From Bacteroidota bacterium (GTDB lineage Bacteria > Bacteroidota > Rhodothermia > Rhodothermales > Salinibacteraceae), in assembly GCA_009908945.1 (NCBI GenBank), contig JAAAOI010000153.1:1-51946 (forward strand): 51,946 nt of DNA, given 5' to 3'. Of the stretch, positions 1 to 8,923 are shown piece after piece. Position numbers and translations under genes: made by a program. Positions within the stretch are counted from its first letter, which is position 1. Every line of letters starts with the position of its first letter. Under the pieces are notes generated by a model. It saw only the letters and a program-made list of their open reading frames with translations, was not told where the DNA came from and searched no databases.

Positions 1-608
1 TAGGCCACGAGGCCATAGCGGCTCACCCGTCCATACGTGGGCTTCAGCCCTACCACGCCACAAAAGGCGGCTGGCTGCCGCACGGACCCGCCCGTGTCGG
101 TGCCCAGGGCAGCGTGCACCATCCCATCGGCTACCGCGGCGGCGGAGCCTCCCGAGGAGCCACCGGGCACCCGGGCCGGGTCCGCCGGATGGCGTACCGG
201 GCCGGCGTAGGAGGTTTCATTCGACGACCCCATCGCGAACTCGTCGCAGTTGGTTTTCCCGATGAAGATCGCCCCGGCATCCCGCAACCGCTTGAGCGCC
301 GTAGCGTCAATCAACGACTCGAAGGAGGAGAGCATCTGGGAGCCGCAGGTGACGTTCCGTCCGCGCATGCAGAGCACGTCCTTAACGCCAACAATCAGCC
401 CGGCCAGCGGCCGCTCGTGGCCCCGGGCGCGCTGGCTGTCGAGGTAGCGCGCGTGGTTGCGGGCGCCCTCTTCATCCAGCTCGATAAAGGCGTTCAGTTC
501 GTCGTTGCGTTTCTGGATGCGGTCCAAAAAAGAAGAGACCAGTGCTTCGCAGCTGGCCTCGTCGTTTTTCAGCGCCCGTTGGGCGTCCGAAAATGTAGAG
601 TAGGACAT
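1..608 (-). CDS. gatA: Glu-tRNA(Gln)/Asp-tRNA(Asn) amidotransferase subunit A, partial
   Basis: This is the first 202 residues of an amidase-signature protein; its 3' part lies beyond the left edge of the window. GatA is the glutaminase subunit of the GatCAB complex, which converts misacylated Glu-tRNA(Gln) or Asp-tRNA(Asn) to the amide form in the cytoplasm. The Ser-cisSer-Lys triad is visible: Lys76 in GVKD, Ser151 in GGSSGGS, and nucleophile Ser175 in TDTGGSVRQPA. Their spacing matches the family. The start is the ATG read from 608, just before the sequence MSYSTFSDAQ. It lies 89 nt downstream of tatA on the same strand and may be cotranscribed with it. Other amidases share the signature, but the N-terminal region and triad spacing favour GatA. 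Confidence 0.93.
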   Translation of the reverse strand, partial: MSYSTFSDAQRALKNDEASCEALVSSFLDRIQKRNDELNAFIELDEEGARNHARYLDSQRARGHERPLAGLIVGVKDVLCMRGRNVTCGSQMLSSFESLIDATALKRLRDAGAIFIGKTNCDEFAMGSSNETSYAGPVRHPADPARVPGGSSGGSAAAVADGMVHAALGTDTGGSVRQPAAFCGVVGLKPTYGRVSRYGLVA

Positions 609-697
609 GTAGGCGACAGGGAGTTCAACTCAGGTAAATCACGATGCAGCCGGGCGCGCGGCAAGCCCGGGCAGCATGGAGCCACAACGCGGCACCG

Positions 698-991
698 TTA
701 GCGCTGCTCGGCCGCGTCTGATGCTTTGGAATCTTGCGCTTGCCGCTGATCCTCCTGCGTGCGGGCCGACTCGCGCGCCTGCGGCTGCCCCTGGCGCGGG
801 GGGCGGATCGACTCGCGCTTGTCCTCCACATCGATTTCGCGTTTGATTTCGCTGGTGGCGTCTTTGAATTCGCGGATCCCTTTGCCCACGCCGCGAGCAA
901 TCTCAGGAATTCGCTTGGCTCCAAAGACCAAAAGAATGACCAGGAATATGATGACCAGCTCGAATCCGCCAGGGATACCCATAACTACCAT
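698..991 (-). CDS. tatA: Twin-arginine translocase subunit TatA/TatE
   Basis: A 97-residue protein with the TatA layout: a short N-terminal membrane helix (about residues 8-22, FELVIIFLVILLVFG), the FGAKRIPEIARG hinge, an amphipathic helix, and a long charged, Gln/Arg-rich tail. TatA oligomers form the conduit for folded twin-arginine substrates in the inner membrane. The ATG at 991 gives MVVMGIPGG; a second ATG at 982 gives MGIPGG and is equally plausible. No tatB or tatC is next to it. Many Bacteroidota have a single TatA/E-type protein with tatC elsewhere. It lies upstream of gatA and is divergent from the adenosine deaminase gene. Confidence 0.93.
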   Translation of the reverse strand: MVVMGIPGGFELVIIFLVILLVFGAKRIPEIARGVGKGIREFKDATSEIKREIDVEDKRESIRPPRQGQPQARESARTQEDQRQAQDSKASDAAEQR

Positions 992-1213
992 GAATCGGTG
1001 ATACGAAAAGCGCGCGTGGCGCAGGTGCTACAACCGGACGCAAGAGCGCCCATGCTGTAGGGAATTCGTAACGTGCCGTCTGTTGAGCGGTTCCTACACC
1101 TCACTCCAGAACCGGCGTCTGCGAAACAGCGCCTGGGGGTCGCGGGTTGCTTCGGGCTACTATCTGCCCGCTGCGCAGGCACGCTGTCCTCACGTATGCA
1201 CAGGTCTCCCGCT

Positions 1214-2278
1214 ATGGAACCCACGCTCTCCCATGCTACAATTCGCTCTTGGCCCAAGGCCGAGCTCCACTGTCACCTGGATGGCTCCCTCCGGCTTCAG
1301 ACTATGTTGGACTTAGCCCAGGCGCAGGGCAAGATGCACCTGCTGCCCTCGGATAGTGTGGACGGCCTGCAGGAGATTTTGAAACAGGTGGATGACTCGG
1401 AGACGTTGGAGGCCTATCTGAAGTGGTTTCAGTACACCATTCCGCTGATGCAAACGGCCGATGCCCTCTCCCGCATTGCGTACGAGCTGGCGGAGGACAA
1501 CGCCCGGGAGAACGTGCGCTACTTGGAGGTTCGGTACGCGCCCATCGTAGCGGCCAAAGAAGGGCTTACGCTGGAGGCGGTGAACGATGCCGTGCTGGAG
1601 GGGCTGCGCCGGGCAGAGCAGGACTTCGACATCAGGACCAGCGTCATCATCTGTGGCCTGCGGGATCGGTTTGAGAGCGCATCGCTGCGCCTGGCCGAAC
1701 TGGCCGTGGCCTACAAGGACCGCGGCGTGACGGGCTTCGACCTGGCCGGCGGCGAAGCGGGCAACCCCCCGAAACACCACCTGCATGCGTTTTATCATGC
1801 CCGCAACAACCTCCTCAACCTGACGATCCACGCGGGCGAGTCGTGGGGGCCGGACTCCATTCAGCAGGCCCTCTTGTACTGCGGCGCGCACCGCATTGGC
1901 CACGGCATCACGCTCCCCCAAAGCCCCGAGCTGACGCAATATTTTGTCGATCACCAGATCCCGCTTGAGATCTGCCCTACAAGTAACGTGCAGACGCGCG
2001 CGGTGGACGGCTTCGCGCAGCATCCCATCGGCGCCATTGTGGAGGCGGGCGTACCGGTAACCGTCAACACGGACAACCGCCTCTTCAGCCGCACCTCCGT
2101 CACCGAGGAGCTATATCGGGTGCACACGCACTGCGGCGTGAGCGCAGACGCCCTGCGAGAGATAACGCTGAACGGCTTTCGGTACGCGTTCCTGCCGTGG
2201 GACGAGAAGCAGGACCTGCTGAAGGCCATGACGACTGCCCTTCCGGCCCAGGCCTCATCGGAGACCCCGGTGTGGTAA
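1214..2278 (+). CDS. add: Adenosine deaminase
   Basis: A 354-residue metal-dependent deaminase of the amidohydrolase superfamily that converts (deoxy)adenosine to (deoxy)inosine in purine salvage. Zinc and catalytic motifs are in order: HCHLDGS near the N terminus, GFDLAGGE, TIHAGESWGP, RIGHGI, EICPTSN and VNTDNRLFS. The TDN in place of TDD at the last motif is seen in some bacterial Add proteins and is not a defect. The frame stays open upstream to 1073, but homology begins at WPKAELHCHL, so I chose the ATG at 1214 (MEPTLSHA); an ATG at 1196 is also possible. aroA follows after 45 nt on the same strand. Adenine deaminase is a less likely alternative. Confidence 0.92.
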   Translation: MEPTLSHATIRSWPKAELHCHLDGSLRLQTMLDLAQAQGKMHLLPSDSVDGLQEILKQVDDSETLEAYLKWFQYTIPLMQTADALSRIAYELAEDNARENVRYLEVRYAPIVAAKEGLTLEAVNDAVLEGLRRAEQDFDIRTSVIICGLRDRFESASLRLAELAVAYKDRGVTGFDLAGGEAGNPPKHHLHAFYHARNNLLNLTIHAGESWGPDSIQQALLYCGAHRIGHGITLPQSPELTQYFVDHQIPLEICPTSNVQTRAVDGFAQHPIGAIVEAGVPVTVNTDNRLFSRTSVTEELYRVHTHCGVSADALREITLNGFRYAFLPWDEKQDLLKAMTTALPAQASSETPVW

Positions 2279-2323
2279 TCCTGCTGCGTTCTCCATCTCT
2301 TTCAGCTACCCTGCTCGTCGCTC

Positions 2324-3598
2324 ATGGATCAGGTCCTTCACCCGTCGCGCGGCCTGATGGGCCGCGTCGCGCTTCCGCCCGACAAGTCCATTGCCCACCG
2401 CGCTGCCCTCTTTGCGGCCTTGGCCGATGGCCCGTCGCAAATCGTCAACTACCCCGATGCGGCCGACCCGCAATCGACGCTCGCCTGTCTGCGGCAGCTG
2501 GGGGTCGAGATTGAGGAAGAGGACGGCGTCCTCTACGTCGAGGGCGTCGGGCGCTTCGGCTTTACGCCACCGGGGCAGCCCCTGGACTGCGGAAACTCGG
2601 GCACCACCATGCGCTTGCTTACCGGGATACTGGCGGGGCAGCCGTTCGACAGCGTACTTACCGGTGATGCATCGCTTCGAGGCCGGCCCATGGAGCGCAT
2701 TGCCGCGCCCCTCCGCGAGATGGGCGCCCGGATCACTCTGGCCGATGGCTGCGCACCTATTCGGATTACGGGTGGCGCTGACCTGCAGGGCATCACCTAC
2801 ACCCTGCCTGTCGCCTCGGCCCAGGTAAAGTCGTGCGTGCTACTGGCCGGGCTGCATGCGGCCGGCGAAACTACGGTCATCGAACCCACGCCCTCTCGCG
2901 ACCACACCGAGCGCATGCTGGGCATGGACGTGGTGGAGATCGGCGGGGCGCGACACCTTTCGGTGCGCGAGGGCCAGCGCGTGGCCACGGGCACCTGGGC
3001 CGTGCCGCGCGACATTTCAGCGGCCGCCTTTTTCTTGGTCGCGGGCAGCATCGTGCCCGGTAGCGCCCTGGAGATGCGTAGCGTGGGGCTCAACCCGTCG
3101 CGGGCTGGCGTGGTGAACGTCCTGCGCACGATGGGCGCCACCATCGACATCAGCGACGAGCGGGAGCACAGCTTCGAGCCGCTGGCCACGCTGAGCGTAC
3201 AGTCGGCGCCCCTCCACGGCGTCACCATCGACGGCGCTCTCATTCCCAACCTGATCGACGAGGTCCCCGTGCTGGCCGTCGCTGCGACACAGGCCCGCGG
3301 CCGCACCACGATCCGCGATGCCGCCGAGCTCCGGGTGAAGGAAACGGACCGCATTGCCGCCATTGCCACCAACCTGCGGGCGCTCGGCGCGGCCGTCGAA
3401 ACCTTCGACGACGGGCTGGCCATCGACGGCCCACAGGCGCTCGCCGGGGCCACCCTCGACAGCTTCGGCGACCATCGCATCGCAATGGCATCGGCCGTGG
3501 CGGCTCTTGTGGCCAACGGCCCCACCACCATTACAGGGGCCGAGCACGCTGAGGTATCGTTTCCACAGTTTTGGGACGCCCTGGCCCGGGTAAGCTAA
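2324..3598 (+). CDS. aroA: 3-phosphoshikimate 1-carboxyvinyltransferase (EPSP synthase)
   Basis: A 424-residue enzyme of the shikimate pathway that joins shikimate-3-phosphate and phosphoenolpyruvate to form EPSP. Hallmarks are PPDKSIAHRAA near residue 19 (Lys and Ser for substrate binding), CGNSGTTMRLL, GDASLRGRPM, PNLIDEVPVLAVAA with the catalytic Asp, ELRVKETDRI and FGDHRIAMA. Length and motif order are normal for the family. It follows add by 45 nt and probably shares its transcript, although the pathways are unrelated. A DAHP synthase gene for the first step of the pathway lies at 19.8-20.8 kb on the other strand. Confidence 0.97.
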   Translation: MDQVLHPSRGLMGRVALPPDKSIAHRAALFAALADGPSQIVNYPDAADPQSTLACLRQLGVEIEEEDGVLYVEGVGRFGFTPPGQPLDCGNSGTTMRLLTGILAGQPFDSVLTGDASLRGRPMERIAAPLREMGARITLADGCAPIRITGGADLQGITYTLPVASAQVKSCVLLAGLHAAGETTVIEPTPSRDHTERMLGMDVVEIGGARHLSVREGQRVATGTWAVPRDISAAAFFLVAGSIVPGSALEMRSVGLNPSRAGVVNVLRTMGATIDISDEREHSFEPLATLSVQSAPLHGVTIDGALIPNLIDEVPVLAVAATQARGRTTIRDAAELRVKETDRIAAIATNLRALGAAVETFDDGLAIDGPQALAGATLDSFGDHRIAMASAVAALVANGPTTITGAEHAEVSFPQFWDALARVS

Positions 3599-3632
3599 GC
3601 CGCCGAACGGCGCGCTTACCCGTCGCTACGAC

Positions 3633-3671
3633 AAAAAGCCGGAGTAGGCCCTCAAACGGCCTACTCCGGCT
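3633..3671 (-). terminator. Intrinsic terminator between aroA and susD
   Basis: A perfect 14-bp inverted repeat, 3637-3650 and 3658-3671, encloses a 7-nt loop. It is flanked at the left by an A-run (3633-3637), which becomes a U-tract on minus-strand RNA. It sits between the convergent 3' ends of aroA and the SusD-type gene. It should terminate the minus-strand susC-susD transcript and may also act on the aroA transcript, although the plus side has only a weak T-tract. Confidence 0.8.
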
Positions 3672-3721
3672 GTTCTGTGACGCTACGAGGCGCCGCAACG
3701 CCCCGTCGTGAGCACGAGCGG

Positions 3722-5434
3722 TTAGCGGATCGGCATGGTGCTGATACGGCTCGGGGTGGGTCCGAGGCGCTCAGTCTCCTGCAGCACCAGGCCACCGTTC
3801 AACGGCGCCGTGAACGGGCCATCGCAGCTCAGGTCGCCCTGGTTGCACCAGGCATTATCGCCCGAGGCGGTACCGGGTTGACCTGCACTGCCCACTCCAC
3901 CGAAGGTGTAGAGCGGCTCACCGAGCGTCTGCAATTCCGTGGCCGGCACCGGCAGATGCAGCGGCGTGCCAGCCTGCAGTTGTCCGCGACGGCGCAGGTC
4001 GTAAAACGGCAGCCCCAAGCCGGTGCGGTACAGCTCAATATCACGCTCGTAGAAGATCGCGGCCAGCACATCCTCCTGCGACGTGCCGGCGGCCAGTGGT
4101 TCGAGGCCCCCGATGTTGACGCGCGAGCCGGCGTTAACCAGCGTAATCGCTCCTGGCACATCTCCCGTACGCGCGGCGGCCTCCGCTTCCATCAGGCGAT
4201 TCTCTTCCAGCAGAAAGATTGGGCCCGGCCCCGCAGCAAAGGGCGTCTCATTCCACTGCTGATCCACAAAGTCGCGGGCATAAAAGTAATTGCTCTGGAG
4301 CGTCGGGCCGCGCTCTTCGCGGAAAAAGGACTGGTCGGTTTCATAAGCGAAATAGCAGCCCAGGTCGCGCGCTTCGGTCAGCCCATCGCCCTGAAAGAAG
4401 GTCAACCCTTCCGTGGTGCCGGGGCAGAGGCGCTGGTCATCTGACTGAGCGGGAGCCAGGGCATTTCCTGCACTACCGGCCGGATACTTGATCGGGTAGC
4501 TATCGTCCATCATGTTGATGATGCGGTTATCCACCCGCCAGTACCAGAAGAGCCCGCTGATGTACTGGTAGTTGTTGAACCAGCTGGACCCGTCCAGCTC
4601 CATGATGATGCTCTCCTGAATCCCATCGGCGGCCAACTCGCGGATCTCATTCCAGTTGATGGCATCGTTCTCGGCGGGCGTTCGGGGGTTGCTGATGATG
4701 AAGCGCGCCTCGAACGAGTTGGCCATCTGGACGAGCCGCTCGCTGGTTACGTCTACCGTGAACGGGAGATAATTCTGCAGGGTAAAGGCGTTCACCTCAG
4801 CGATCTCGCGGGCCAGGCCAATATCTGCACGGGCCTGTGCGAGTACAGCCTCGTAGTCGCTAAACTCAAGAGCATCAATCTCCGCCTCGCCAAAGTCCGC
4901 CCCTACAATGAACGCCTGGTTGTAGTAATTAGCGAGGTGCCCGTATGCCAGCCCGCGCAGAAAATACGCGGCAGCTAACGACTCTTGCGTCTCGTCTGTG
5001 CCATCCACGACAACCTCAAAGTCGTTAAACTCGATCTGGAAGATCACGTCGTTGGCGGATGAGATCGCCGAGTTCAGGTTAGACCACGGGTTAGCGACGA
5101 TAGAAAGGTCACCGAACGAAAGCGTATTGGGAAACTCTGTCCGCGGTTCATCGACGGCCACGTTCCAGAACCCACGGAACGCGTTGGTGGTCGTCTGCGC
5201 GTCGCCCCAGCCATCGAGGTGAGGCTGCGGTACGGACTGTGGGGTGTTCGAGTAGCTGCCGTTCCACCAGCTGGTGTAGCCCCCGGCCAGGACGGACTGC
5301 AGATCACTGGCGTCGGTGATGGCGCGCTGAGCATCCGGCGCATTGAGGTTTTCGACGTCCAGGTCGGCGCAGCCTGCTATGAGGAGCACTGCAGCGAGTA
5401 AGGGTACAAGCGTTAAGCTATAGCGCGTAAACAT
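3722..5434 (-). CDS. RagB/SusD-family outer-membrane lipoprotein
   Basis: A 570-residue SusD-like surface lipoprotein, the lid that captures substrate for the adjoining SusC-type channel. The start at 5434 gives a lipoprotein signal peptide (MFTRYSLTLVPLL) ending at lipobox IAGC; the frame runs further upstream without homology. SusD features include the N-terminal LNAPDAQRA segment, helical repeats with conserved YFLRGLAYGHLANYYNQAF, and the C-terminal ERDIELYRTGLGLPFYDLRRRG. The substrate is unknown: no glycoside hydrolase, peptidase or sigma/anti-sigma pair adjoins the genes, so it need not be a polysaccharide system. It is preceded by the SusC gene with a 125-nt gap containing a hairpin, and followed by a terminator. 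Confidence 0.92.
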   Translation of the reverse strand: MFTRYSLTLVPLLAAVLLIAGCADLDVENLNAPDAQRAITDASDLQSVLAGGYTSWWNGSYSNTPQSVPQPHLDGWGDAQTTTNAFRGFWNVAVDEPRTEFPNTLSFGDLSIVANPWSNLNSAISSANDVIFQIEFNDFEVVVDGTDETQESLAAAYFLRGLAYGHLANYYNQAFIVGADFGEAEIDALEFSDYEAVLAQARADIGLAREIAEVNAFTLQNYLPFTVDVTSERLVQMANSFEARFIISNPRTPAENDAINWNEIRELAADGIQESIIMELDGSSWFNNYQYISGLFWYWRVDNRIINMMDDSYPIKYPAGSAGNALAPAQSDDQRLCPGTTEGLTFFQGDGLTEARDLGCYFAYETDQSFFREERGPTLQSNYFYARDFVDQQWNETPFAAGPGPIFLLEENRLMEAEAAARTGDVPGAITLVNAGSRVNIGGLEPLAAGTSQEDVLAAIFYERDIELYRTGLGLPFYDLRRRGQLQAGTPLHLPVPATELQTLGEPLYTFGGVGSAGQPGTASGDNAWCNQGDLSCDGPFTAPLNGGLVLQETERLGPTPSRISTMPIR

Positions 5435-5517
5435 AAGTAGTCGTAGGTAAGGTAGAAGCATCGGCGGATCGTTGGAGCGCGTGGGTGCCCGCAAAGGGGC
5501 AGCCGCCGCGCCGATCC

Positions 5518-5539
5518 CGCCCTGGCCTATGCCAGGGCG
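5518..5539 (-). promoter_or_regulatory. Perfect hairpin between susC-type and susD-type genes
   Basis: A 9-bp perfect stem (5518-5526 pairing with 5531-5539) closed by a 4-nt loop lies in the 125-nt spacer, just after the SusC-type stop codon. It has no U-tract, so it is unlikely to be a full terminator. It may be a partial attenuator or a 3'-end stabiliser that sets the SusC:SusD ratio. The hairpin is seen directly; the role is inferred. Confidence 0.55.
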
Positions 5540-5559
5540 GACCGGGTAGATGGCTCGGT

Positions 5560-8500
5560 CTAAAACCGAAGCTCCAAGGAAGCGGAAAACGTGCGGAAGT
5601 TCGGGTAGGCAAACTCGTCGAACTTGTAGTTGACGGGCTGCGAGGCCCCAGTCGTGGACACTTCCGGATCGAATCCGGTGTAGTCGGTGAACGTGAAGAG
5701 GTTGCGGCCGAGCACGGAGAAGCGTGCGTCATGGATGGCCTGCCCGATCCCCCAGCGATCCAGCAGTTCACTGGTGAACTGGTACGACAGGGAGATCTCG
5801 CGGATCTTCACGAAGGAAGCATCCTCTACAAAGTGTGAGGACGGCGACGCCTGGTTGTAGAGCGGCCCCTGGTAGTAGGTAGCCGGACGGCGCTGGCCTT
5901 CCGGTTGGCCGGACTGGTCGAGGTCGCCGTGGCGATCGTTAAAGTAGAGCAGCTGCCGCGTGTAGTTGTACACGTCGGCCCCTTGCTCAATGTCGATCGT
6001 CGTGAAGAGGCTCCAGTTCTTATACCGCAGCGTGGTGTTGAGCCCCATATTGAAGCTTGGGTTCGCATCACCAATCTGCGTGCTGATCTTCGCCCCCGAG
6101 GCGTCTCGGATGTAGAACGGCTCTTCGTCACCGGTGAACTCCGTGCCCTGCTCAATGACGTAGCCGTCCGAGTTGATCGTCAGATCATTCGGCCCAAGGC
6201 AGCCGGCTTCGCCCACCAGGCAGCCATCGACGAACAGCAGGTCGTCGATGGACGTGGCCAGCTCGTTGCCGAACATGCTCCCCAGGTCTACCCCCTCATC
6301 CACGCGGAAGATGTCAAAAGCCCCGCCGATGTTGAGATCAAACGAAGGGCGGTTGAGCTGCGTCACGGTCTGCCGGGTACGGTCAAAGACGACGCCGAAA
6401 TCCAGACTCCAGTCGTCGTCTTCGTAGAGCAGCCCGCCAGCGCCAAACTCCCAAGTAGAGGTGTTGATCGTAGCAGCGTTCTGGTACTGGCTGTTGAAAC
6501 CAGCGGCTGCCGAGAGGGGCACCAGCAGCACCTGATCGCGCGCATCCGCCTCAGCGTAGGTGCCCTCAAAGTAGAAGCGGCTGAGGAAGTTGACGTCGAT
6601 GCCCGTCTCAAACTCGCGCACGTCAGCCGGCGCAATGTTGCGGTTGCCCAGCACGTTCTTCGTGATACCGGTCGTCGTTACGGTGAACGTTTCGTACTGC
6701 GCCACGAAGGGCGGGCGTGAGCCCGAGGTGCCGTACGAGGCCCGGAGCTTGAGTTCATCAATATTGGGAAGCGCGAAGTCTTCCGACAGGCGATACGTAC
6801 CAGCCAGGCGGAAGTACGTCTTGTCCCGGGCGTCCGGACCAAAGAGCGACACGCGCTCCTGCCGCACGACACCGTCGAAGATGTAGCGGTCCTTGTAGTC
6901 CAGCACCAGGTTCCCCACAATATCCTCAGAGCGGATCACCCCTTCGAATTCCCCCGTGTCCAGGTTGTCGCGTAGCGTGTTGGGGAAGCGCGGTACGTCT
7001 CGGGCAAGAAAGTCCGACCCAAAGAGGCTTTCACTTTCAATGAGCCGGTCTTCGTAGGTGTAGGACCCGACGAGGCTTACGTCCAGCTCGCCAAACTCTT
7101 GTGAGAGCAGGGCGCGGGCACGCGCCACGGCAACCCGCTCGCGGCTCTCTGATTCAAAGAGCGACCCCTGAGAGACGGACTCAGCAGGACTCGAGGGGAA
7201 CGTGCCCTTCGGCGTCAGCGACACGAAGGAGCTTTCGTCTTCATCGTAAGAAAACTGAGCATCCAGCGTGAGCCAGTCGGTAGCTTCAAAGTCGGCGCGG
7301 AAGTTGCCAAAGATGCGGTCGCCCTGGTTGGTCCGGTTGATCACCGCTGCTCGGTACAGCGGGTTCGCCGCGTTACCGGCTGTAGCAAACGGGTTGAAGG
7401 GGGCGTCCACGCCCTCCGGAGGATCGGCGCGCAGGTCGAGGTCCGGAAAGGATAGCAGCGCCCCGTAGAACACGTTGTTGGCGCCCTGCCCTTGCTCCAG
7501 CGCGTTCACCCCTTCCGAGTCGCTAAAGAGTAGCGACGCCGATACGTCGAACCGGTCGGACACCGCGTTATCCACATTGAGGCGCACGTTCCGGCGCTCG
7601 TAGGCCTCCAGACCCGTCACGACACCTCCGTTGAACGTGTTCTCAAATGAAACCAGGTAGTTCAGATCTTGCTGACGCGAGGCTACCGATACATAATTGG
7701 TGAAGAACCCCTGTCCTTCAAACAGCACCTCCTGCTGATCGAAGTTTTCAGAAAAGGAGTTTTGGAAAATGGCGTCCGGGGCTACCGGATTAAGCGGACA
7801 GGGTGGGGTGTCGCACGACTGGCGGAAATTCGTATTGATCACGTTACCGTCCTCGTCTCGACCAGCCCGATTGTGAGTGCCTGCCAGCGAGATCGTATTG
7901 GCCAGCTGCGAGAAGCCCGCCTCATTGCGCACGGTGATCCGGGTCGTCCCCATCGCATCGGCACCCCGTTTGGTGATGATCTGAATGACACCATTGCCGG
8001 CCAGTGAGCCGTACAACGAAGCAGCGGCAGCGCCCTTGATGATCTCAATAGACTCGATCGACTGCGTGTCGATGCTGGAGAGCCCACCGCTGGTGATAGC
8101 GCCATCGACCACAATGAGCGGCTCCTGACTGCCCGACAGCGTGGTGGTACCCCGCAGGCGAATGGAAGGCGCTGTACCCGGCTGTCCGGAAGCCTGCACG
8201 ATGCGGGCTCCAGGCACCTTGGCGCGCAGGGCGTTGGCAGGGTCCGTGCCCGGTACCTCCTGCAATTCCTCGGCCCCTACTTTCGATATCTGAAAGCCGA
8301 TCTTTTGCGTCGGCCGCCCTACCGAAACGCCTGTCACTACCACCTCGTCGAGCAGGCTGAAGTCTTCAGCAAGTGCAAAGTCTACCTGCACTTCCGCTCC
8401 TGCTTCTACGGTGACCTCCCGTTCGGCCGGCTCGTAGCCGACAAAGGTGGCCCGCAGGGTATAGGTGCCAGGGGCTATTTGGAAGGCGTATGCGCCGTCA

Positions 8501-8673
8501 ATATCGGTGGCCGTTCCCTGCTCGGTGCCCACCGCAGTTATGGTGGCCCCCGGCAAGGGCTCGCTTGTCTCTTCATCGATGACGGTACCCATTATGGTAC
8601 CCTCTTGCGCAAAGGCATGGCCTGCCATAAGGAAGGCAAACGCCATGCACGCAATGGTAGCAATAAATCTCAT
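5560..8673 (-). CDS. SusC/RagA-family TonB-linked outer-membrane protein
   Basis: A 1037-residue TonB-dependent transporter of the SusC type. It has a signal peptide (residues 1-22, ending AFAQ), an N-terminal carboxypeptidase-regulatory-like Ig fold (about 26-100, GTVIDEETSEPLPGATI), then the plug domain with DEVVVTG near residue 109 and the SusC plug motif IESIEIIKGAAAASLYGS, then the 22-stranded barrel ending in Phe (SLELRF). It imports a substrate delivered by the SusD-type lipoprotein encoded 125 nt downstream, using energy from TonB/ExbBD. The substrate is not deducible from the neighbours. Length is normal for the family. The upstream region is unusually AT-rich. Confidence 0.95.
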   Translation of the reverse strand: MRFIATIACMAFAFLMAGHAFAQEGTIMGTVIDEETSEPLPGATITAVGTEQGTATDIDGAYAFQIAPGTYTLRATFVGYEPAEREVTVEAGAEVQVDFALAEDFSLLDEVVVTGVSVGRPTQKIGFQISKVGAEELQEVPGTDPANALRAKVPGARIVQASGQPGTAPSIRLRGTTTLSGSQEPLIVVDGAITSGGLSSIDTQSIESIEIIKGAAAASLYGSLAGNGVIQIITKRGADAMGTTRITVRNEAGFSQLANTISLAGTHNRAGRDEDGNVINTNFRQSCDTPPCPLNPVAPDAIFQNSFSENFDQQEVLFEGQGFFTNYVSVASRQQDLNYLVSFENTFNGGVVTGLEAYERRNVRLNVDNAVSDRFDVSASLLFSDSEGVNALEQGQGANNVFYGALLSFPDLDLRADPPEGVDAPFNPFATAGNAANPLYRAAVINRTNQGDRIFGNFRADFEATDWLTLDAQFSYDEDESSFVSLTPKGTFPSSPAESVSQGSLFESESRERVAVARARALLSQEFGELDVSLVGSYTYEDRLIESESLFGSDFLARDVPRFPNTLRDNLDTGEFEGVIRSEDIVGNLVLDYKDRYIFDGVVRQERVSLFGPDARDKTYFRLAGTYRLSEDFALPNIDELKLRASYGTSGSRPPFVAQYETFTVTTTGITKNVLGNRNIAPADVREFETGIDVNFLSRFYFEGTYAEADARDQVLLVPLSAAAGFNSQYQNAATINTSTWEFGAGGLLYEDDDWSLDFGVVFDRTRQTVTQLNRPSFDLNIGGAFDIFRVDEGVDLGSMFGNELATSIDDLLFVDGCLVGEAGCLGPNDLTINSDGYVIEQGTEFTGDEEPFYIRDASGAKISTQIGDANPSFNMGLNTTLRYKNWSLFTTIDIEQGADVYNYTRQLLYFNDRHGDLDQSGQPEGQRRPATYYQGPLYNQASPSSHFVEDASFVKIREISLSYQFTSELLDRWGIGQAIHDARFSVLGRNLFTFTDYTGFDPEVSTTGASQPVNYKFDEFAYPNFRTFSASLELRF

Positions 8674-8778
8674 GATCGCTCCAGGCTTGTGAAAGGGTGG
8701 GTGAGCAGCAAGGACAGCGTTGAAGGGTCACTTGCCCTTGTAAGCTGTCTCAATATGTCAGCCCACAGCGTTGCAAAC

Positions 8779-8797
8779 AATATATAAACTATATATT
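8779..8797. promoter_or_regulatory. AT-rich palindrome upstream of the SusC-type gene
   Basis: An 8-bp perfect inverted repeat of alternating A/T (8779-8786 and 8790-8797) with a 3-nt spacer lies 106 nt before the SusC-type start, within an AT-rich island (about 8770-8830) in otherwise GC-rich DNA. It probably marks the promoter or operator region. On the minus strand, TTTG-containing stretches nearby (about 8770-8780 and 8835-8845) resemble the Bacteroidota -7 element with altered spacing, but the match is not exact. Confidence 0.45.
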
Positions 8798-8923
8798 CAC
8801 GGAAACTAAATAATAACACTGTAACCCGATAGCACCAAAGTATACACGCTGCACCGGGCGCACCATTTCATGCCCGTATCGTATGATGGAAGCGTTCCTC
8901 TTCGCTTTTCCTGCTGCCCCCCG

